Assembly: GCF_947489565.1 (NCBI RefSeq)
Contig: NZ_CANLEA010000020.1
Coordinates: forward strand, 36,946-100,945
Reading direction: 5' to 3'
Length of the DNA stretch: 64,000 nt
Source: an uncultured Kordia sp.
GTDB lineage: Bacteria > Bacteroidota > Bacteroidia > Flavobacteriales > Flavobacteriaceae
The position numbers were made by a program, and so were the translations under genes. Positions 52,798-61,998 of the stretch are shown piece after piece (the stretch's first letter is position 1; each line of letters opens with the position of its first letter). The notes under the pieces are model-generated. The model worked only from the letters and a program-made list of their open reading frames with translations, searched no databases and had not been told where the DNA came from.

Positions 52798-53913
52798 TTA
52801 CTGCCTGATTAATTTTTTGGTAGTCAGTTTGTTATCAGATTCTATTTGTAGAATGTATACACCTTGCTGCAATCCTTGAACATTAATTTCGTTTGAAACG
52901 TTTGTTTGTTGTAGTACTTGTTTTCCTGTAAGATCAAATACTTTTACAGCGGTAATTTCTACATTATTTTTTGTGTCGATGGTAACAATATCTCCATTGG
53001 TTGGGTTTGGGTAAATACTGAAAGAATTTTGAGTATTATCTTCTGTACTTAATACGATAAATTCGGTAGTTCCTATATAGTAATAACAAATAGATCCGAG
53101 AGGAGTTGCCAAGTCCATTTCTGTCCAAAAGTTAATATCAAAGTAATTTAATTCTATTGCACCTGTATTCACTGTATAAGCGGTATTGGCATTCATAATA
53201 ACACTCGAATCACCGAGAGTTCCATATGACTGAATGAGTACATCATTTTTAAAAAATCCAATAACATCATTTCCATCAAAATCTGTAATTATATCATCAA
53301 TTACATCGTATTCATCAGCACAAAAAGTTCCTGTAGACCTTCCAATTACAAAGGCATCCAAATCATTTAGTATATGCCCAGAAGGAAAGGTATATGTGTC
53401 CTGCCAAGTTGCATTTCCATCTCTACTTATTTTTATTGAATAGTTGTCTAAATTGGCATTAATATCAGTTAAATTAGAAATTTCGATAATTTTATTATTA
53501 CTATCTCCATTCACAATTGCTGATAAATACAAATCGTCAGGAAATTGGTCACTTGTACTAGGATTACGATGAAAACAATCTGTATTACTTGTTTCAGAAG
53601 TATTTTGAGCAGCATCTCTTGCTACTACATAAAAACAATAACTTAAACCAAATAAACCTTCTATTAAAACATCTTGCTGTGATTGACCATCAAGATGTGG
53701 CACTGTGATATGAAAGTTGTCATTAACATAGATATCATATGCTGTTACAGCAACATTATCAGTAGCATTATTCCAATAGAGAATATTGGTGCCATTATCA
53801 TTCTGGTAGAAGATAGCATTTAAGTTTGTTGGCGCAGTTGGAGCTTCGGTATCTTGAGAAAAAGAAATAAATGTGATAAAAACAAAGAGTAGTGTTAGTG
53901 TAATTTTTTTCAT
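52798..53913 (-). CDS. secreted Fn3/lamin-tail protein with T9SS sorting domain (array member 2)
   Basis: 371 residues with the same plan as its neighbours: signal peptide 1-19, Fn3-like about 22-115 (APTAPTNLNAIFYQND, AVTAYDIYVNDNF, YCFYVVARDAAQN), lamin-tail-like about 130-285 (LYLSAIVNGDSNNKIIEISN; NFDGN-type DFDGNDVIGFFKNDVLIQSYG), type A sorting domain about 300-371 (IYPNPTNGDIVTIDTKNN, KVFDLTGKQVLQQ, GVYILQIES). The DNA for the sorting domain (52876-53004) is almost identical to that of array member 3 (54082-54210), although the rest of the proteins differ strongly. Confidence 0.78.
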   Translation of the reverse strand: MKKITLTLLFVFITFISFSQDTEAPTAPTNLNAIFYQNDNGTNILYWNNATDNVAVTAYDIYVNDNFHITVPHLDGQSQQDVLIEGLFGLSYCFYVVARDAAQNTSETSNTDCFHRNPSTSDQFPDDLYLSAIVNGDSNNKIIEISNLTDINANLDNYSIKISRDGNATWQDTYTFPSGHILNDLDAFVIGRSTGTFCADEYDVIDDIITDFDGNDVIGFFKNDVLIQSYGTLGDSSVIMNANTAYTVNTGAIELNYFDINFWTEMDLATPLGSICYYYIGTTEFIVLSTEDNTQNSFSIYPNPTNGDIVTIDTKNNVEITAVKVFDLTGKQVLQQTNVSNEINVQGLQQGVYILQIESDNKLTTKKLIRQ

Positions 53914-53941
53914 AGCTGGTTTTAATTATATATAAAGCTAT

Positions 53942-53983
53942 AAAAAAAAAGCGACACTATTTGTATGAATAATATCGCTTTTT
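53942..53983 (-). terminator. terminator between array members
   Basis: AAAGCGACACTATT and AATAATATCGCTTT around TGTATG. The loop of the copy at 55160-55200 is the reverse complement of this loop. Confidence 0.65.
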
Positions 53984-54003
53984 GATAAATCAGTTGTAAA
54001 TAC

Positions 54004-55131
54004 TTACTGTTTGATTAATTTTTTAGTAATGGTTTGATTTTCAGTTTCTAACTGTAAAATATACATTCCTTGCTGTAATGATTGAACATTAATTTCGTTT
54101 GAAACGTTTGTTTGTTGTAACACTTGTTTTCCTGTAAGATCAAATACTTTTACAGCGGTAATTTCTACATTATTTTTTGTGTCGATGGTAACAATATCTC
54201 CATTGGTTGGATTTGGATATATTTGAAACGAATTCAATTCTACATCTTCAGTACTTAACAAAACCATATTAGGAAATCCAAATAAGCCAGGACAACTTCC
54301 ATTACTTACTTCCATATCCCATGTATTTATATTAAAAAGTGTATTAGGTATAGCGGCAAGATAAGCACCTCTTTTAATAAATTGATCAGTGTTTGTATGT
54401 GTTGCATTATTCCCTAATTCCCCAATCATATCATACAAAATATCATATTTAAATAAACCGATAGCATCGTTTCCATCTATATTGGTAAGGTTAGCGTTAT
54501 AATCAACGTTGATTCCTAAGTTGGTAATTACATCTGTACAAATTGAAAAACTAGGATGCGCAATGATAAAACTTTCTAAAGGAGATATCATTGAATTCGC
54601 AGGGAATGTATACACAACATCCCATGTAGCATTACCATCGTAGCTTATTTTTATAGAATAATCTGATAAATCAATAGCACTAAACGTCATATTCGATACT
54701 TCAATTGCTTTTTCACTTCCTGAATAATTTACAAATCCTGATAGGTAAAGTTCTGCAGGTCCATTTTGATAAATAACATTCACAGTTTTACAAACTTGAC
54801 CTGATATTGGGGAAGCATTCCCCGCTGCGTCTCTGGCTAGAATTGTTAAGCAGTACGAGCCATTAGGATAGTTTACAAAACTTGCATATTGAATAGCGCC
54901 AGTTCCATCATACGCTACAATTCTTGATAAAGTACCATTAATGTAAATTTCATACGTTTCTACACCAACGTTATCTGTCGAGTGTTCCCATTCTACAGAT
55001 ATGTCATCTGGTTGAACTATTGGATTGTCTATAAATTGAAAGTTTACTGGAGTAGTAGGCGCTTCTGTGTCTTGTGAAAAAGAAGTATACGTACTAAAAA
55101 GGATGAATAATATTAATGTAATTTTTTTCAT
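54004..55131 (-). CDS. secreted Fn3/lamin-tail protein with T9SS sorting domain (array member 3)
   Basis: 375 residues: signal peptide 1-19, Fn3-like about 22-115 (VEWEHSTDNVGVETYEIYIN, YCLTILARDAAGN), lamin-tail-like about 128-290 (LYLSGFVNYSGSEKAIEVSN; DLSDYSIKISYDGNATWDVV; NIDGNDAIGLFKYDILYDMIG), type A sorting domain (IYPNPTNGDIVTIDTKNN). The core of the lamin-tail domain is close to that of the endonuclease gene that follows upstream. Upstream and downstream spacer sequences are shared with the other array members (CATAGCTGGTTTTAAT before each start). Confidence 0.78.
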   Translation of the reverse strand: MKKITLILFILFSTYTSFSQDTEAPTTPVNFQFIDNPIVQPDDISVEWEHSTDNVGVETYEIYINGTLSRIVAYDGTGAIQYASFVNYPNGSYCLTILARDAAGNASPISGQVCKTVNVIYQNGPAELYLSGFVNYSGSEKAIEVSNMTFSAIDLSDYSIKISYDGNATWDVVYTFPANSMISPLESFIIAHPSFSICTDVITNLGINVDYNANLTNIDGNDAIGLFKYDILYDMIGELGNNATHTNTDQFIKRGAYLAAIPNTLFNINTWDMEVSNGSCPGLFGFPNMVLLSTEDVELNSFQIYPNPTNGDIVTIDTKNNVEITAVKVFDLTGKQVLQQTNVSNEINVQSLQQGMYILQLETENQTITKKLIKQ

Positions 55132-55159
55132 AGCTGGTTTTAATTTGACTTAAAACTAT

Positions 55160-55200
55160 AAAAAAAAGCGACACTATTCATACAAATAGTATCGCTTTTT
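55160..55200 (-). terminator. terminator between array member 3 and the endonuclease gene
   Basis: GCGACACTATT-CATACAA-ATAGTATCGC with A and T flanks. Stem words match 53942-53983 but the loop is inverted. Confidence 0.65.
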
Positions 55201-55221
55201 ATAAATCCCGAAGGATTTCTC

Positions 55222-57084
55222 TTATTGTTTCATTAGTTTTTTGCTAATTGTTTGGTTTCCTATTTCTAGTTGTAAAATATACATTCCTTGTTGCAATCCT
55301 TGAACGTTGATTTCGTTTGAAGTATTGATTTGATTGATGAGTTGCTTTCCAGTCATATCATACAGACGAACACGTGAGATTTCAGAATTATTTTGTGTGT
55401 TGATGTATACCACATTTCCATTGGTTGGATTTGGATAGATCACAAATTCCTCAGTATCAAACGTAGTGACACTTAAAGTTTGTGTATGCATTCCTAAATT
55501 GTCACAAGTATTAGAAGCAGAAGCATCCCATTCACCAATTGTAAAGGTTGCATTTGGACTGCTAATGCTAGGTTTTCTAACCAAAGTCGTATTTTGAGCA
55601 TACGTGGCTCCATCACCTAAAGTTCCTAAAATATCGATCAACACATCGTTTTTAAATAAACCGATAGCATCGTTTCCATTAAATCCAGTAATATTATCAT
55701 TCGAATCGTCTACAGCTCCTGTACAAACAGCCAAACCAGTATTTCCAATTACATATACATCACCATCTGTAATCATTGCGCCCATTGGAAAACTATAGGT
55801 TGAGTTCCAAGTAGCACTTCCGTTCGTAGATATTTTTAAAGTATATACATTTCCAACTTCATTCAAATCAACGGTACTTCCAGTATAATTTGCAATCTCT
55901 AATGCTTTGTTAAACGAACTTCCTTCCATATATTCTGAAAAGTACAAACTACTACCAGTTCCGCCTCCGCCACCGTTAGCGAGTGTCGTTCCATCGACTC
56001 CAGTAGATTGTGCAGATGTATTTCCTTGTGCATCTTTTGCCAATACGGTAAAGGTATATGTTGTAGAAGCAAGCAAACCACTTACTGTTGCGCTTGTTCC
56101 TGCTACTGTTTGTTCAAACACTCCATCTACATATACATCGTATCCAGTAACACCAACATTATCGGTAGAAGCTGTCCAAGAAACATCAATACTAGTAGAA
56201 GTTTCATTACTTACCATTAGATTCATTGGTACGGTTGGATCTTCTGTATCTGTTCCAAAAATTCCCCAACGATCTTCCGCTGGAGTTCCGCCCCAAATTT
56301 GAGTTGCCAAACGTGGATTGTCAATAAAAGGATTACGATTTCCTTGTGCAGTAGCATTAAAAATATCTTCATGGTATGCATTACGTGCATCTTCAAGTGG
56401 GGAAACAGGATCGGCAGCATTCCATTCTAACAACAAATCGATCATATTTGAATCGACACTATTCGTAGTTCCGTTTGCTACTAAATTTGGTGCACATTGA
56501 TTTCCATAACGAATATACATGTACATTACAATTCTGGCAACATCACCACGCCAATCTGGTCCGCCTTGAGTAGCATCACCAGGATACCAAAAAGCACCAA
56601 CAGTTCCAGAATTTCCTGAACCTGCAGAAAACAAACGACTTCCACGTTGTCCGTTTCGTTGTACATCGGTAGGACGTAAATTGTGCGCATCACTGTATGG
56701 AGGTCCGTTTGTAGTATTTGAATCTAAATCAGGACTCGCTAATGAATTTGCAAATGTGTGTTCTCTATTCCAGTCACCAACATTTCCACCATTTTCGTTT
56801 ATACCTCTGTATAAATCATTGGTAACATCGCCATCACTTCCATTTTCCCATCCGTATAATAAGGTTACATTACTCGTATTATTTGGGTCTATATCAGTAA
56901 TCATAATAGCATCCCAAATTTCAGAATATGATAATGAATTTGAGTGTGTGTTGATCACTTTTGTCGCCAATGCATCACGTAATTGTGTTCCAGTCAAAGT
57001 AAGATTAACATCATTATAATATGCTTGTTGTGCAACAGCAGAAAATGAGATCAATCCGATTAAAAAAAGTAGAGTTCTTTTCAT
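55222..57084 (-). CDS. secreted endonuclease I-Fn3-lamin-tail protein with T9SS sorting domain (array member 4)
   Basis: 620 residues. Signal peptide 1-18. Residues about 20-270 are an endonuclease I (EndA/NucM-like) domain: LSYSEIWDAI, NREHTFANSLAS (catalytic His), PYSDAHNLRPTDVQRNGQRG (metal site) and GDVARIVMYMYIRYG. A complete Fn3 domain follows at about 278-370 (VPMNLMVSNETSTSIDVSWT), a Gly-rich linker (GGGGGTG), a lamin-tail domain (about 378-530) and a type A sorting domain. Secreted nucleases of this sort feed on extracellular DNA or remodel biofilm. It is the most upstream member of the minus-strand array. Confidence 0.85.
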   Translation of the reverse strand: MKRTLLFLIGLISFSAVAQQAYYNDVNLTLTGTQLRDALATKVINTHSNSLSYSEIWDAIMITDIDPNNTSNVTLLYGWENGSDGDVTNDLYRGINENGGNVGDWNREHTFANSLASPDLDSNTTNGPPYSDAHNLRPTDVQRNGQRGSRLFSAGSGNSGTVGAFWYPGDATQGGPDWRGDVARIVMYMYIRYGNQCAPNLVANGTTNSVDSNMIDLLLEWNAADPVSPLEDARNAYHEDIFNATAQGNRNPFIDNPRLATQIWGGTPAEDRWGIFGTDTEDPTVPMNLMVSNETSTSIDVSWTASTDNVGVTGYDVYVDGVFEQTVAGTSATVSGLLASTTYTFTVLAKDAQGNTSAQSTGVDGTTLANGGGGGTGSSLYFSEYMEGSSFNKALEIANYTGSTVDLNEVGNVYTLKISTNGSATWNSTYSFPMGAMITDGDVYVIGNTGLAVCTGAVDDSNDNITGFNGNDAIGLFKNDVLIDILGTLGDGATYAQNTTLVRKPSISSPNATFTIGEWDASASNTCDNLGMHTQTLSVTTFDTEEFVIYPNPTNGNVVYINTQNNSEISRVRLYDMTGKQLINQINTSNEINVQGLQQGMYILQLEIGNQTISKKLMKQ

Positions 57085-57115
57085 TGTAATAATATATTGA
57101 AATAAATTTAGGGTT

Positions 57116-58321
57116 CTATTTTCGTTCTAACAAGGCCATATAAAAACCATCAAAGCCAGAAGCTGACGCCAATAGTTTTTTGTCTTCTACAAGTGTAAAA
57201 TCATCATTGGAAGCTAAGAATTTCTCAACTTGTTCTTGATTTTCAGATGGTAAGATAGAACAGGTTGCATATACAAGTTTTCCACCCGATTTTACCATTC
57301 GCGAATAGCGTTGTAAAATGTCTTGTTGCGTGTCTTTAATTTTTTCTAAAAACTCAGGTTGAATTTTCCACTTTGCGTCTGGATTTCTACGTAAAACGCC
57401 CAATCCAGAACACGGAGCATCAATCAATACACGATCGGCTTTGTCATATAATTTTTTGATCACTTTCGTGGAAGTAATCACGCGAGTTTCAATATTATGA
57501 GCGCCATTTCGTCGTGCTCTACGCTTTAGTTCACGTAACTTTCCTTCGTAAATATCCAAAGAAATTAAGTTTCCTTTATTTTCCATCAATGCAGCTAAGT
57601 GCAATGATTTTCCGCCAGCACCAGCACAAGTATCAACAACTTTCATTCCTGGTTTTACATCTAAAAATTCAGAAACCAATTGAGAATTTGCGTCTTGTAC
57701 TTCGAAGAAACCATTTTTGAAAGCATCATTTTTAAATATATTGGCACGCTCTTTTAAGCGTAATGCTACAGGATGATCCTTAATTTCTTCTGTTTCATGA
57801 TCAAAAGTAGCCAATAATTCTTTCAGTTTATCTTTAGTAGTTCGCAACGTATTTGCGCGAAGAATAACGTCTGCTTGTTTGTTTAAGGCGTTAATTTCTT
57901 TAGTCCAAACTTCTTCACCTAATTCTGCAACACCCAATTCATCCAACCAATCAGGAATAGATTCCTTAATTTTTCGAATCTTAGATAGTTCATCAAAACG
58001 ACCTTTAATTCTACGTGTTGGTGTACCAGCAAGCTGATTCCAATCTGGTAATTCAATACCTCGTAAAGTTGCCCAAACAGCAAAAATACGCCATAAATTT
58101 TCGCGGGAATAATTTTCTTTAATGTCAGCTATCTCAGCATACAAACGTTTCCAGCGTACAATTTCATACGTGGTTTCGGCAACAAACTTTCGATCTCGAC
58201 TTCCCCAACGGGCATCTCGTTTCAGTAACTTTTCAACTACTTTATCGGCATAAGCTCCTTCATTAAATATCAAGTTTAATCCATCTATTACGGAAAAAAC
58301 TAAATTTCTGTGTAATCGCAT
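57116..58321 (-). CDS. RsmB/NOP2-like RNA cytosine-5 methyltransferase
   Basis: 401 residues. N-terminal helical region 1-150 (RNA-binding, NusB-less form), then a SAM-dependent methyltransferase: VVDTCAGAGGKSLHLAALM (SAM loop, about 235), LISLDIYEG, VLIDAPCSGLGVLRRNPD with the release Cys of the PCSG motif (about 305), and LVYATCSILPSENQEQV with the nucleophilic Cys (about 354). The family makes 5-methylcytosine in rRNA or tRNA (RsmB modifies 16S position 967 in E. coli); target assignment is by family only. It is divergent from the sigma-factor operon. Confidence 0.85.
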   Translation of the reverse strand: MRLHRNLVFSVIDGLNLIFNEGAYADKVVEKLLKRDARWGSRDRKFVAETTYEIVRWKRLYAEIADIKENYSRENLWRIFAVWATLRGIELPDWNQLAGTPTRRIKGRFDELSKIRKIKESIPDWLDELGVAELGEEVWTKEINALNKQADVILRANTLRTTKDKLKELLATFDHETEEIKDHPVALRLKERANIFKNDAFKNGFFEVQDANSQLVSEFLDVKPGMKVVDTCAGAGGKSLHLAALMENKGNLISLDIYEGKLRELKRRARRNGAHNIETRVITSTKVIKKLYDKADRVLIDAPCSGLGVLRRNPDAKWKIQPEFLEKIKDTQQDILQRYSRMVKSGGKLVYATCSILPSENQEQVEKFLASNDDFTLVEDKKLLASASGFDGFYMALLERK

Positions 58322-58339
58322 CTAATTCAAATTAAAGCG

Positions 58340-58347
58340 CAAAGGTA
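58340..58347 (-). promoter_or_regulatory. -7 element of the methyltransferase gene
   Basis: Reads TACCTTTG on the minus strand (exact TAnnTTTG), 19 bases before the ATG. Confidence 0.4.
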
Positions 58348-58397
58348 TTGTTTTATGTTTATATTTTTTAGTTTATTTATGTAATCAAATAAAATCA

Positions 58398-58976
58398 TTG
58401 AGCGAAACTACTTTTATAGCAGATTTACAAGCAGGAAAACGAGCAGCCTATAGTCGTCTTTTGGAGGAATATGAGCAGCGTGTTTTTCATACGTGTTTGT
58501 CCTTTGTGCCCAATAAAGAAGATGCAGAAGACATAGCTCAGGAAGTATTTGTAGAAGTATTTCGATCGATTCATAAGTTTCAAGGAAATTCAAAACTTTC
58601 CACTTGGATTTATAGAATTTCCACCAACAAATCTTTAGAATTTATTCGAAAAAAGAACACCAAAAAGCGTTTTGCGTTTATGCAATCTATTTTTGGAAAC
58701 GAAATTCCGCTAGATAAAACCATGTATTTCACTGAAATGAATCATCCTGGAATTTTGTTAGAGAACAAAGAAAAAAGCGAAACTATTTTTAGAGCTATTC
58801 ACCAATTGCCAGAAGCGCAACGTATTGTGTTTACCTTGCATAAAATTGATGGTTTGAGTTACAAGGAAGTAGGAGAGATTACGGAAAAAAGTGTTTCTTC
58901 TGTAGAGTCCTTAATGTTTCGTGCAAAGAAAAATTTACAGAAAATATTAGCAAATTTTTATAAAAATTCAAGATAG
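58398..58976 (+). CDS. ECF-type sigma factor heading the YHYH/SCO operon
   Basis: 192 residues from a TTG at 58398; there is no in-frame ATG before the conserved region, so TTG is accepted. Sigma region 2 (KRAAYSRLLEEYEQRVFHTC; DAEDIAQEVFVEVFRSIHKF; STWIYRISTNKSLEFIRKK) and region 4 (LPEAQRIVFTLHKIDGLSYK; EVGEITEKSVSSVESLMFRA). The following six genes are on the same strand with small gaps, so it probably controls its own operon. The next gene encodes a small single-span protein that could be its anti-sigma partner. Confidence 0.88.
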   Translation: MSETTFIADLQAGKRAAYSRLLEEYEQRVFHTCLSFVPNKEDAEDIAQEVFVEVFRSIHKFQGNSKLSTWIYRISTNKSLEFIRKKNTKKRFAFMQSIFGNEIPLDKTMYFTEMNHPGILLENKEKSETIFRAIHQLPEAQRIVFTLHKIDGLSYKEVGEITEKSVSSVESLMFRAKKNLQKILANFYKNSR

Positions 58977-59014
58977 CGCAAGTTTTTTAAAAAGTTCGCA
59001 TCTAAAAGAGAGTT

Positions 59015-59329
59015 ATGAAGATACCAAAAGACATACAGGAGAATATTGACACTACATTTGACGTTATAGATACGATCAATGAAGTAAAAGTTTCGCCGTT
59101 TTTCAGAGATAAAACCATGCAACGTTTATTTTCGGAAAAGGAAGAAGCAGTTTCAACGGGATTCGGTTGGTTGAGTCCAAAATTGCAATTGGCAACATTC
59201 GTTTGTGTGTTACTGATCAATATTTTTGGAATATATCAATTGAACAAAACGGAATATGACAATAATATTTCAGATTTCGCAACGATGTACGAATTGGGAG
59301 CAGAAGAAAGTCCATCATTATTTAACTAA
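59015..59329 (+). CDS. small single-span membrane protein, possible anti-sigma factor
   Basis: 104 residues. Cytoplasmic N-terminal part of about 54 residues (IQENIDTTFDVIDTINEVKV; PFFRDKTMQRLF), one membrane helix at about 55-74 (LQLATFVCVLLINIFGIYQL), and a 30-residue acidic tail outside. No zinc-finger motif. Position directly after a sigma gene (38 bases) and topology suggest an anti-sigma factor of the CnrY or minimal RskA kind; sequence alone does not prove it. Confidence 0.6.
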   Translation: MKIPKDIQENIDTTFDVIDTINEVKVSPFFRDKTMQRLFSEKEEAVSTGFGWLSPKLQLATFVCVLLINIFGIYQLNKTEYDNNISDFATMYELGAEESPSLFN

Positions 59330-59343
59330 ACTTGCAGAAGCAG

Positions 59344-59799
59344 ATGAAAAAAAATACTTTATTATATATTTTAGTGGCTTTTCTGGTAGTGATGAATGGC
59401 TTTTTTATGTTCAAAATTTTTGGAGATAAACCGCCAAAAGGACCAAATCCTGGGAAATTTATCGCCAAGGAATTACAATTTGATGCAACGCAAATGGCTC
59501 AGTTTTCAGAAATGAATGATGCGCATCATGAAGAAATGATGGGAATTTCCCGCGAAATCAAAGAACTGAAAGATCAATTATTCGCTGAGATTTCTTCAAC
59601 TACCGTAAATGAAGCAAAAATTGATGATATTACCCGACGTATTGGTGATAGAGAACGTGAAAAAGACTTAAAAACTTTCTATCATTTCAAAGAAGTTCAA
59701 AAAATTTGTACCGATGAACAACGTACACGTTTCAATACAATAGTACAAGAGTCTTTAAAACGCCACGGAAGACGTGGAAAGGGAAGATCGGGAAAATAA
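59344..59799 (+). CDS. Spy/CpxP-like periplasmic protein
   Basis: 151 residues from the ATG at 59344 (a TTG at 59332 is in frame). N-terminal membrane/signal helix 4-22 (LYILVAFLVVMNGFFMF). Then an alpha-helical region with features of the Spy/CpxP and CnrX metal-sensor fold: LQFDATQMAQFSEMNDAHHEEMMGI, a central helix rich in Glu/Lys, and a basic C-terminus (LKRHGRRGKGRSGK). His-His and several Met residues could bind metal. With the sigma factor and the preceding membrane protein it resembles the CnrYXH arrangement that senses Ni/Co or Cu. Confidence 0.65.
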   Translation: MKKNTLLYILVAFLVVMNGFFMFKIFGDKPPKGPNPGKFIAKELQFDATQMAQFSEMNDAHHEEMMGISREIKELKDQLFAEISSTTVNEAKIDDITRRIGDREREKDLKTFYHFKEVQKICTDEQRTRFNTIVQESLKRHGRRGKGRSGK

Positions 59800-59921
59800 C
59801 GAAAATCAAAGACTCTAAATTTGATATAAAATTAAAGAAATAAAAATAATTTAATTCTCTGCACAAGTTTTTCTAAAAGAACACATCTAACTACAAAACA
59901 ACAAGATGAAACTCTTTTAGT

Positions 59922-61100
59922 ATGAACTATAAAATCACTCCTATTTTTTTGTTGATTGCCTGTATGACACTCGCACAGGAAACAGTTATGAACACTTTTT
60001 CGGTAACCGATGGTTATGAATGTACTGAAATGGTAAAGTACAAAAGTGAAGTTGCTATCACAAAACAAGGAAAATACCGAGTTATCAAATCAAATGCGAT
60101 TCCACAACATGCTACAGGAAGTTTTCCTAATGCAGGAAATCCGAATCGTATTTCGCCTCAAAATAAAACCTATAAAGTTGCTTTACGACCAAAAAAGAAT
60201 AAAAAACTAACGTCTGTCTATAGTGAAGGATTGTTAGGGCAGGGAAGGCCTGAATACGTTTTTGGTGTTGCTATTAATGGCGTAAAGATGGAACCAACGG
60301 CAATGGAGTTTTTTGTGAATCCGAATACGCGCGAAATGAACATGGCTTGGTCAAAAGAAGCTTTGAGTACTAATGTAGATTTAGGAGACGATTGTAACAA
60401 TGCACACGTACAACCAACGGGCGAATATCACTATCACGGAACACCTTGGGGAATTATACAACAAGCCAAAGAAAACAGTATGTTTTTAATTGGTTGGGCA
60501 GCAGATGGTTTTCCAATTTATTACAAATATGGCTACGCTTCGGAGGATAGTAATGAGTTGATCGAATTGACTTCAAGTTATAAATTAAGACAAGGAAATC
60601 GTCCAGGCGATGGGATTTCTGCACCAAATGGCGCTTATGACGGAACGTATGTGCGTGATTTTGAATATATAGAAGGTCATGGAGATTTGGATGAAGCAAA
60701 TGGTCGATTTGGAAAAACTCCTGAATTCCCTGATGGCAGCTATTATTATATAATAACGGATAGCTTTCCTTCATTACCACGATTTTTTGTAGGAACACCA
60801 AATAAGAGTTTTAAAGTAGAAGGTGGAATGCGTGGTGGACCGAATGGTTTTCCTGGAAGAGAAGGCAGAAGAAATAACAGAGAACGTCCAAGCGCAGCAC
60901 AAATCTTAGAGCATATGGATGAAAATGGTGATGGAAAACTAAGCAAAAAAGAAGTCAGAGGTCCATTGCAACGCGATTTTGCAAAAGTAGATACAAATGA
61001 TGATGGTTTCATCACTGAAAAAGAACTGGAAAACGCACCAAAACCTAAAGGAAGACAAGGTGGACAGCGCGGACAAAGAGGACAACGCGGACGACAGTAA
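59922..61100 (+). CDS. exported YHYH-domain protein with EF-hands
   Basis: 392 residues. Signal peptide 1-18 (FLLIACMTLAQ). YHYH domain about 60-290 with the name motif in PTGEYHYHGTPWG (about 166-170), DLGDDCNNAHVQ, LIGWAADGFPIYYKYGY and DGISAPNGAYDGTYV. Two EF-hands near the C-terminus, DENGDGKLSKKE (about 328-339) and DTNDDGFITEKE (about 355-366), then a Gly/Gln/Arg tail (GGQRGQRGQRGRQ). YHYH domains are found in exported proteins, function unknown; the clustered His and acidic residues suggest metal binding. Confidence 0.75.
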   Translation: MNYKITPIFLLIACMTLAQETVMNTFSVTDGYECTEMVKYKSEVAITKQGKYRVIKSNAIPQHATGSFPNAGNPNRISPQNKTYKVALRPKKNKKLTSVYSEGLLGQGRPEYVFGVAINGVKMEPTAMEFFVNPNTREMNMAWSKEALSTNVDLGDDCNNAHVQPTGEYHYHGTPWGIIQQAKENSMFLIGWAADGFPIYYKYGYASEDSNELIELTSSYKLRQGNRPGDGISAPNGAYDGTYVRDFEYIEGHGDLDEANGRFGKTPEFPDGSYYYIITDSFPSLPRFFVGTPNKSFKVEGGMRGGPNGFPGREGRRNNRERPSAAQILEHMDENGDGKLSKKEVRGPLQRDFAKVDTNDDGFITEKELENAPKPKGRQGGQRGQRGQRGRQ

Positions 61101-61178
61101 ATTTGCTAGTTGTTGGTAAAAGTTCTACAAACGAAATAAAAACAAAAGATAAATACACACCTAACAAACAAGAAAAAC

Positions 61179-61991
61179 ATGAACAGAAAAGCAATAATAC
61201 TTTCTTTATTAGTCATAGCTTCAACGGTATTTATAATATCGTGTGGAAGTGACGATGATGCAACTACTACAACACCTACAACTGGCGGTGGAGACACCGC
61301 CACATTACATGATGCTTTTAGTGAGTTTGACAAGAATAATGTAACTATCATGCTCAATGGAACTGATGTAGAAATAGAAACCAATGGAAGACCAAATCAT
61401 ACATCTCCATATTGGTCAAGTACCAATGCAAGAACAGGAACTCCTGCAGTTGCAACAGATCATCCGTTATTTGTAGCGCCAACGGTAACATCGTATCAAA
61501 ATATGGCACCAGGTAATATTGATGACTTTAACGGTTCGTTTTTGTTAACCGTTTCTGCGAATCCAAGTTTGGCTTCAAGTTCAAGTGCTACAGGTTTAGG
61601 TCCTATTGGAGTTGCCGTTTCTGGAGCGGTAATTTACAACGATCAAGAAGGACCAAATGTTCCTATTGACAATGCGTTGCCTTCGTTAGATTATTCTGCG
61701 GCACATACAGGCCCGCAAAGTTACCATTACCATTTAGAGCCAAAAGCATGGTCGGATGATGATGATAAATTGATTGGAATTATTGCAGATGGTTTTTTCT
61801 TATACGGACGTAAATGCAATGCTACGGGAGATTATCCAACGGATTTAGATGCTTCTGGTGGACATTCAAGTACCACGCAACACACTACCGAAGCAGAATA
61901 TCACTATCACATACAAAATGAACTTTATTTGAATGCATATTATATATTATTTCCAGGCAGTTATCAGGGAACTGCGAGTAACATCCAGTAA
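61179..61991 (+). CDS. YHYH-domain lipoprotein
   Basis: 270 residues. Lipoprotein signal (FIISC, Cys about 22), then an Asp/Thr-rich spacer. The YHYH motif occurs twice: GPQSYHYHLEP (about 185) and EAEYHYHIQN (about 245), with DDKLIGIIADGFFLYGR between them; GNIDDFNGSFLLTVSANP lies earlier. It is a paralogue of the protein encoded just upstream (78 bases gap), without the EF-hands. The last 59 bases overlap an alternative longer frame of the next gene. Confidence 0.72.
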   Translation: MNRKAIILSLLVIASTVFIISCGSDDDATTTTPTTGGGDTATLHDAFSEFDKNNVTIMLNGTDVEIETNGRPNHTSPYWSSTNARTGTPAVATDHPLFVAPTVTSYQNMAPGNIDDFNGSFLLTVSANPSLASSSSATGLGPIGVAVSGAVIYNDQEGPNVPIDNALPSLDYSAAHTGPQSYHYHLEPKAWSDDDDKLIGIIADGFFLYGRKCNATGDYPTDLDASGGHSSTTQHTTEAEYHYHIQNELYLNAYYILFPGSYQGTASNIQ

Positions 61992-61998
61992 TATAGCA

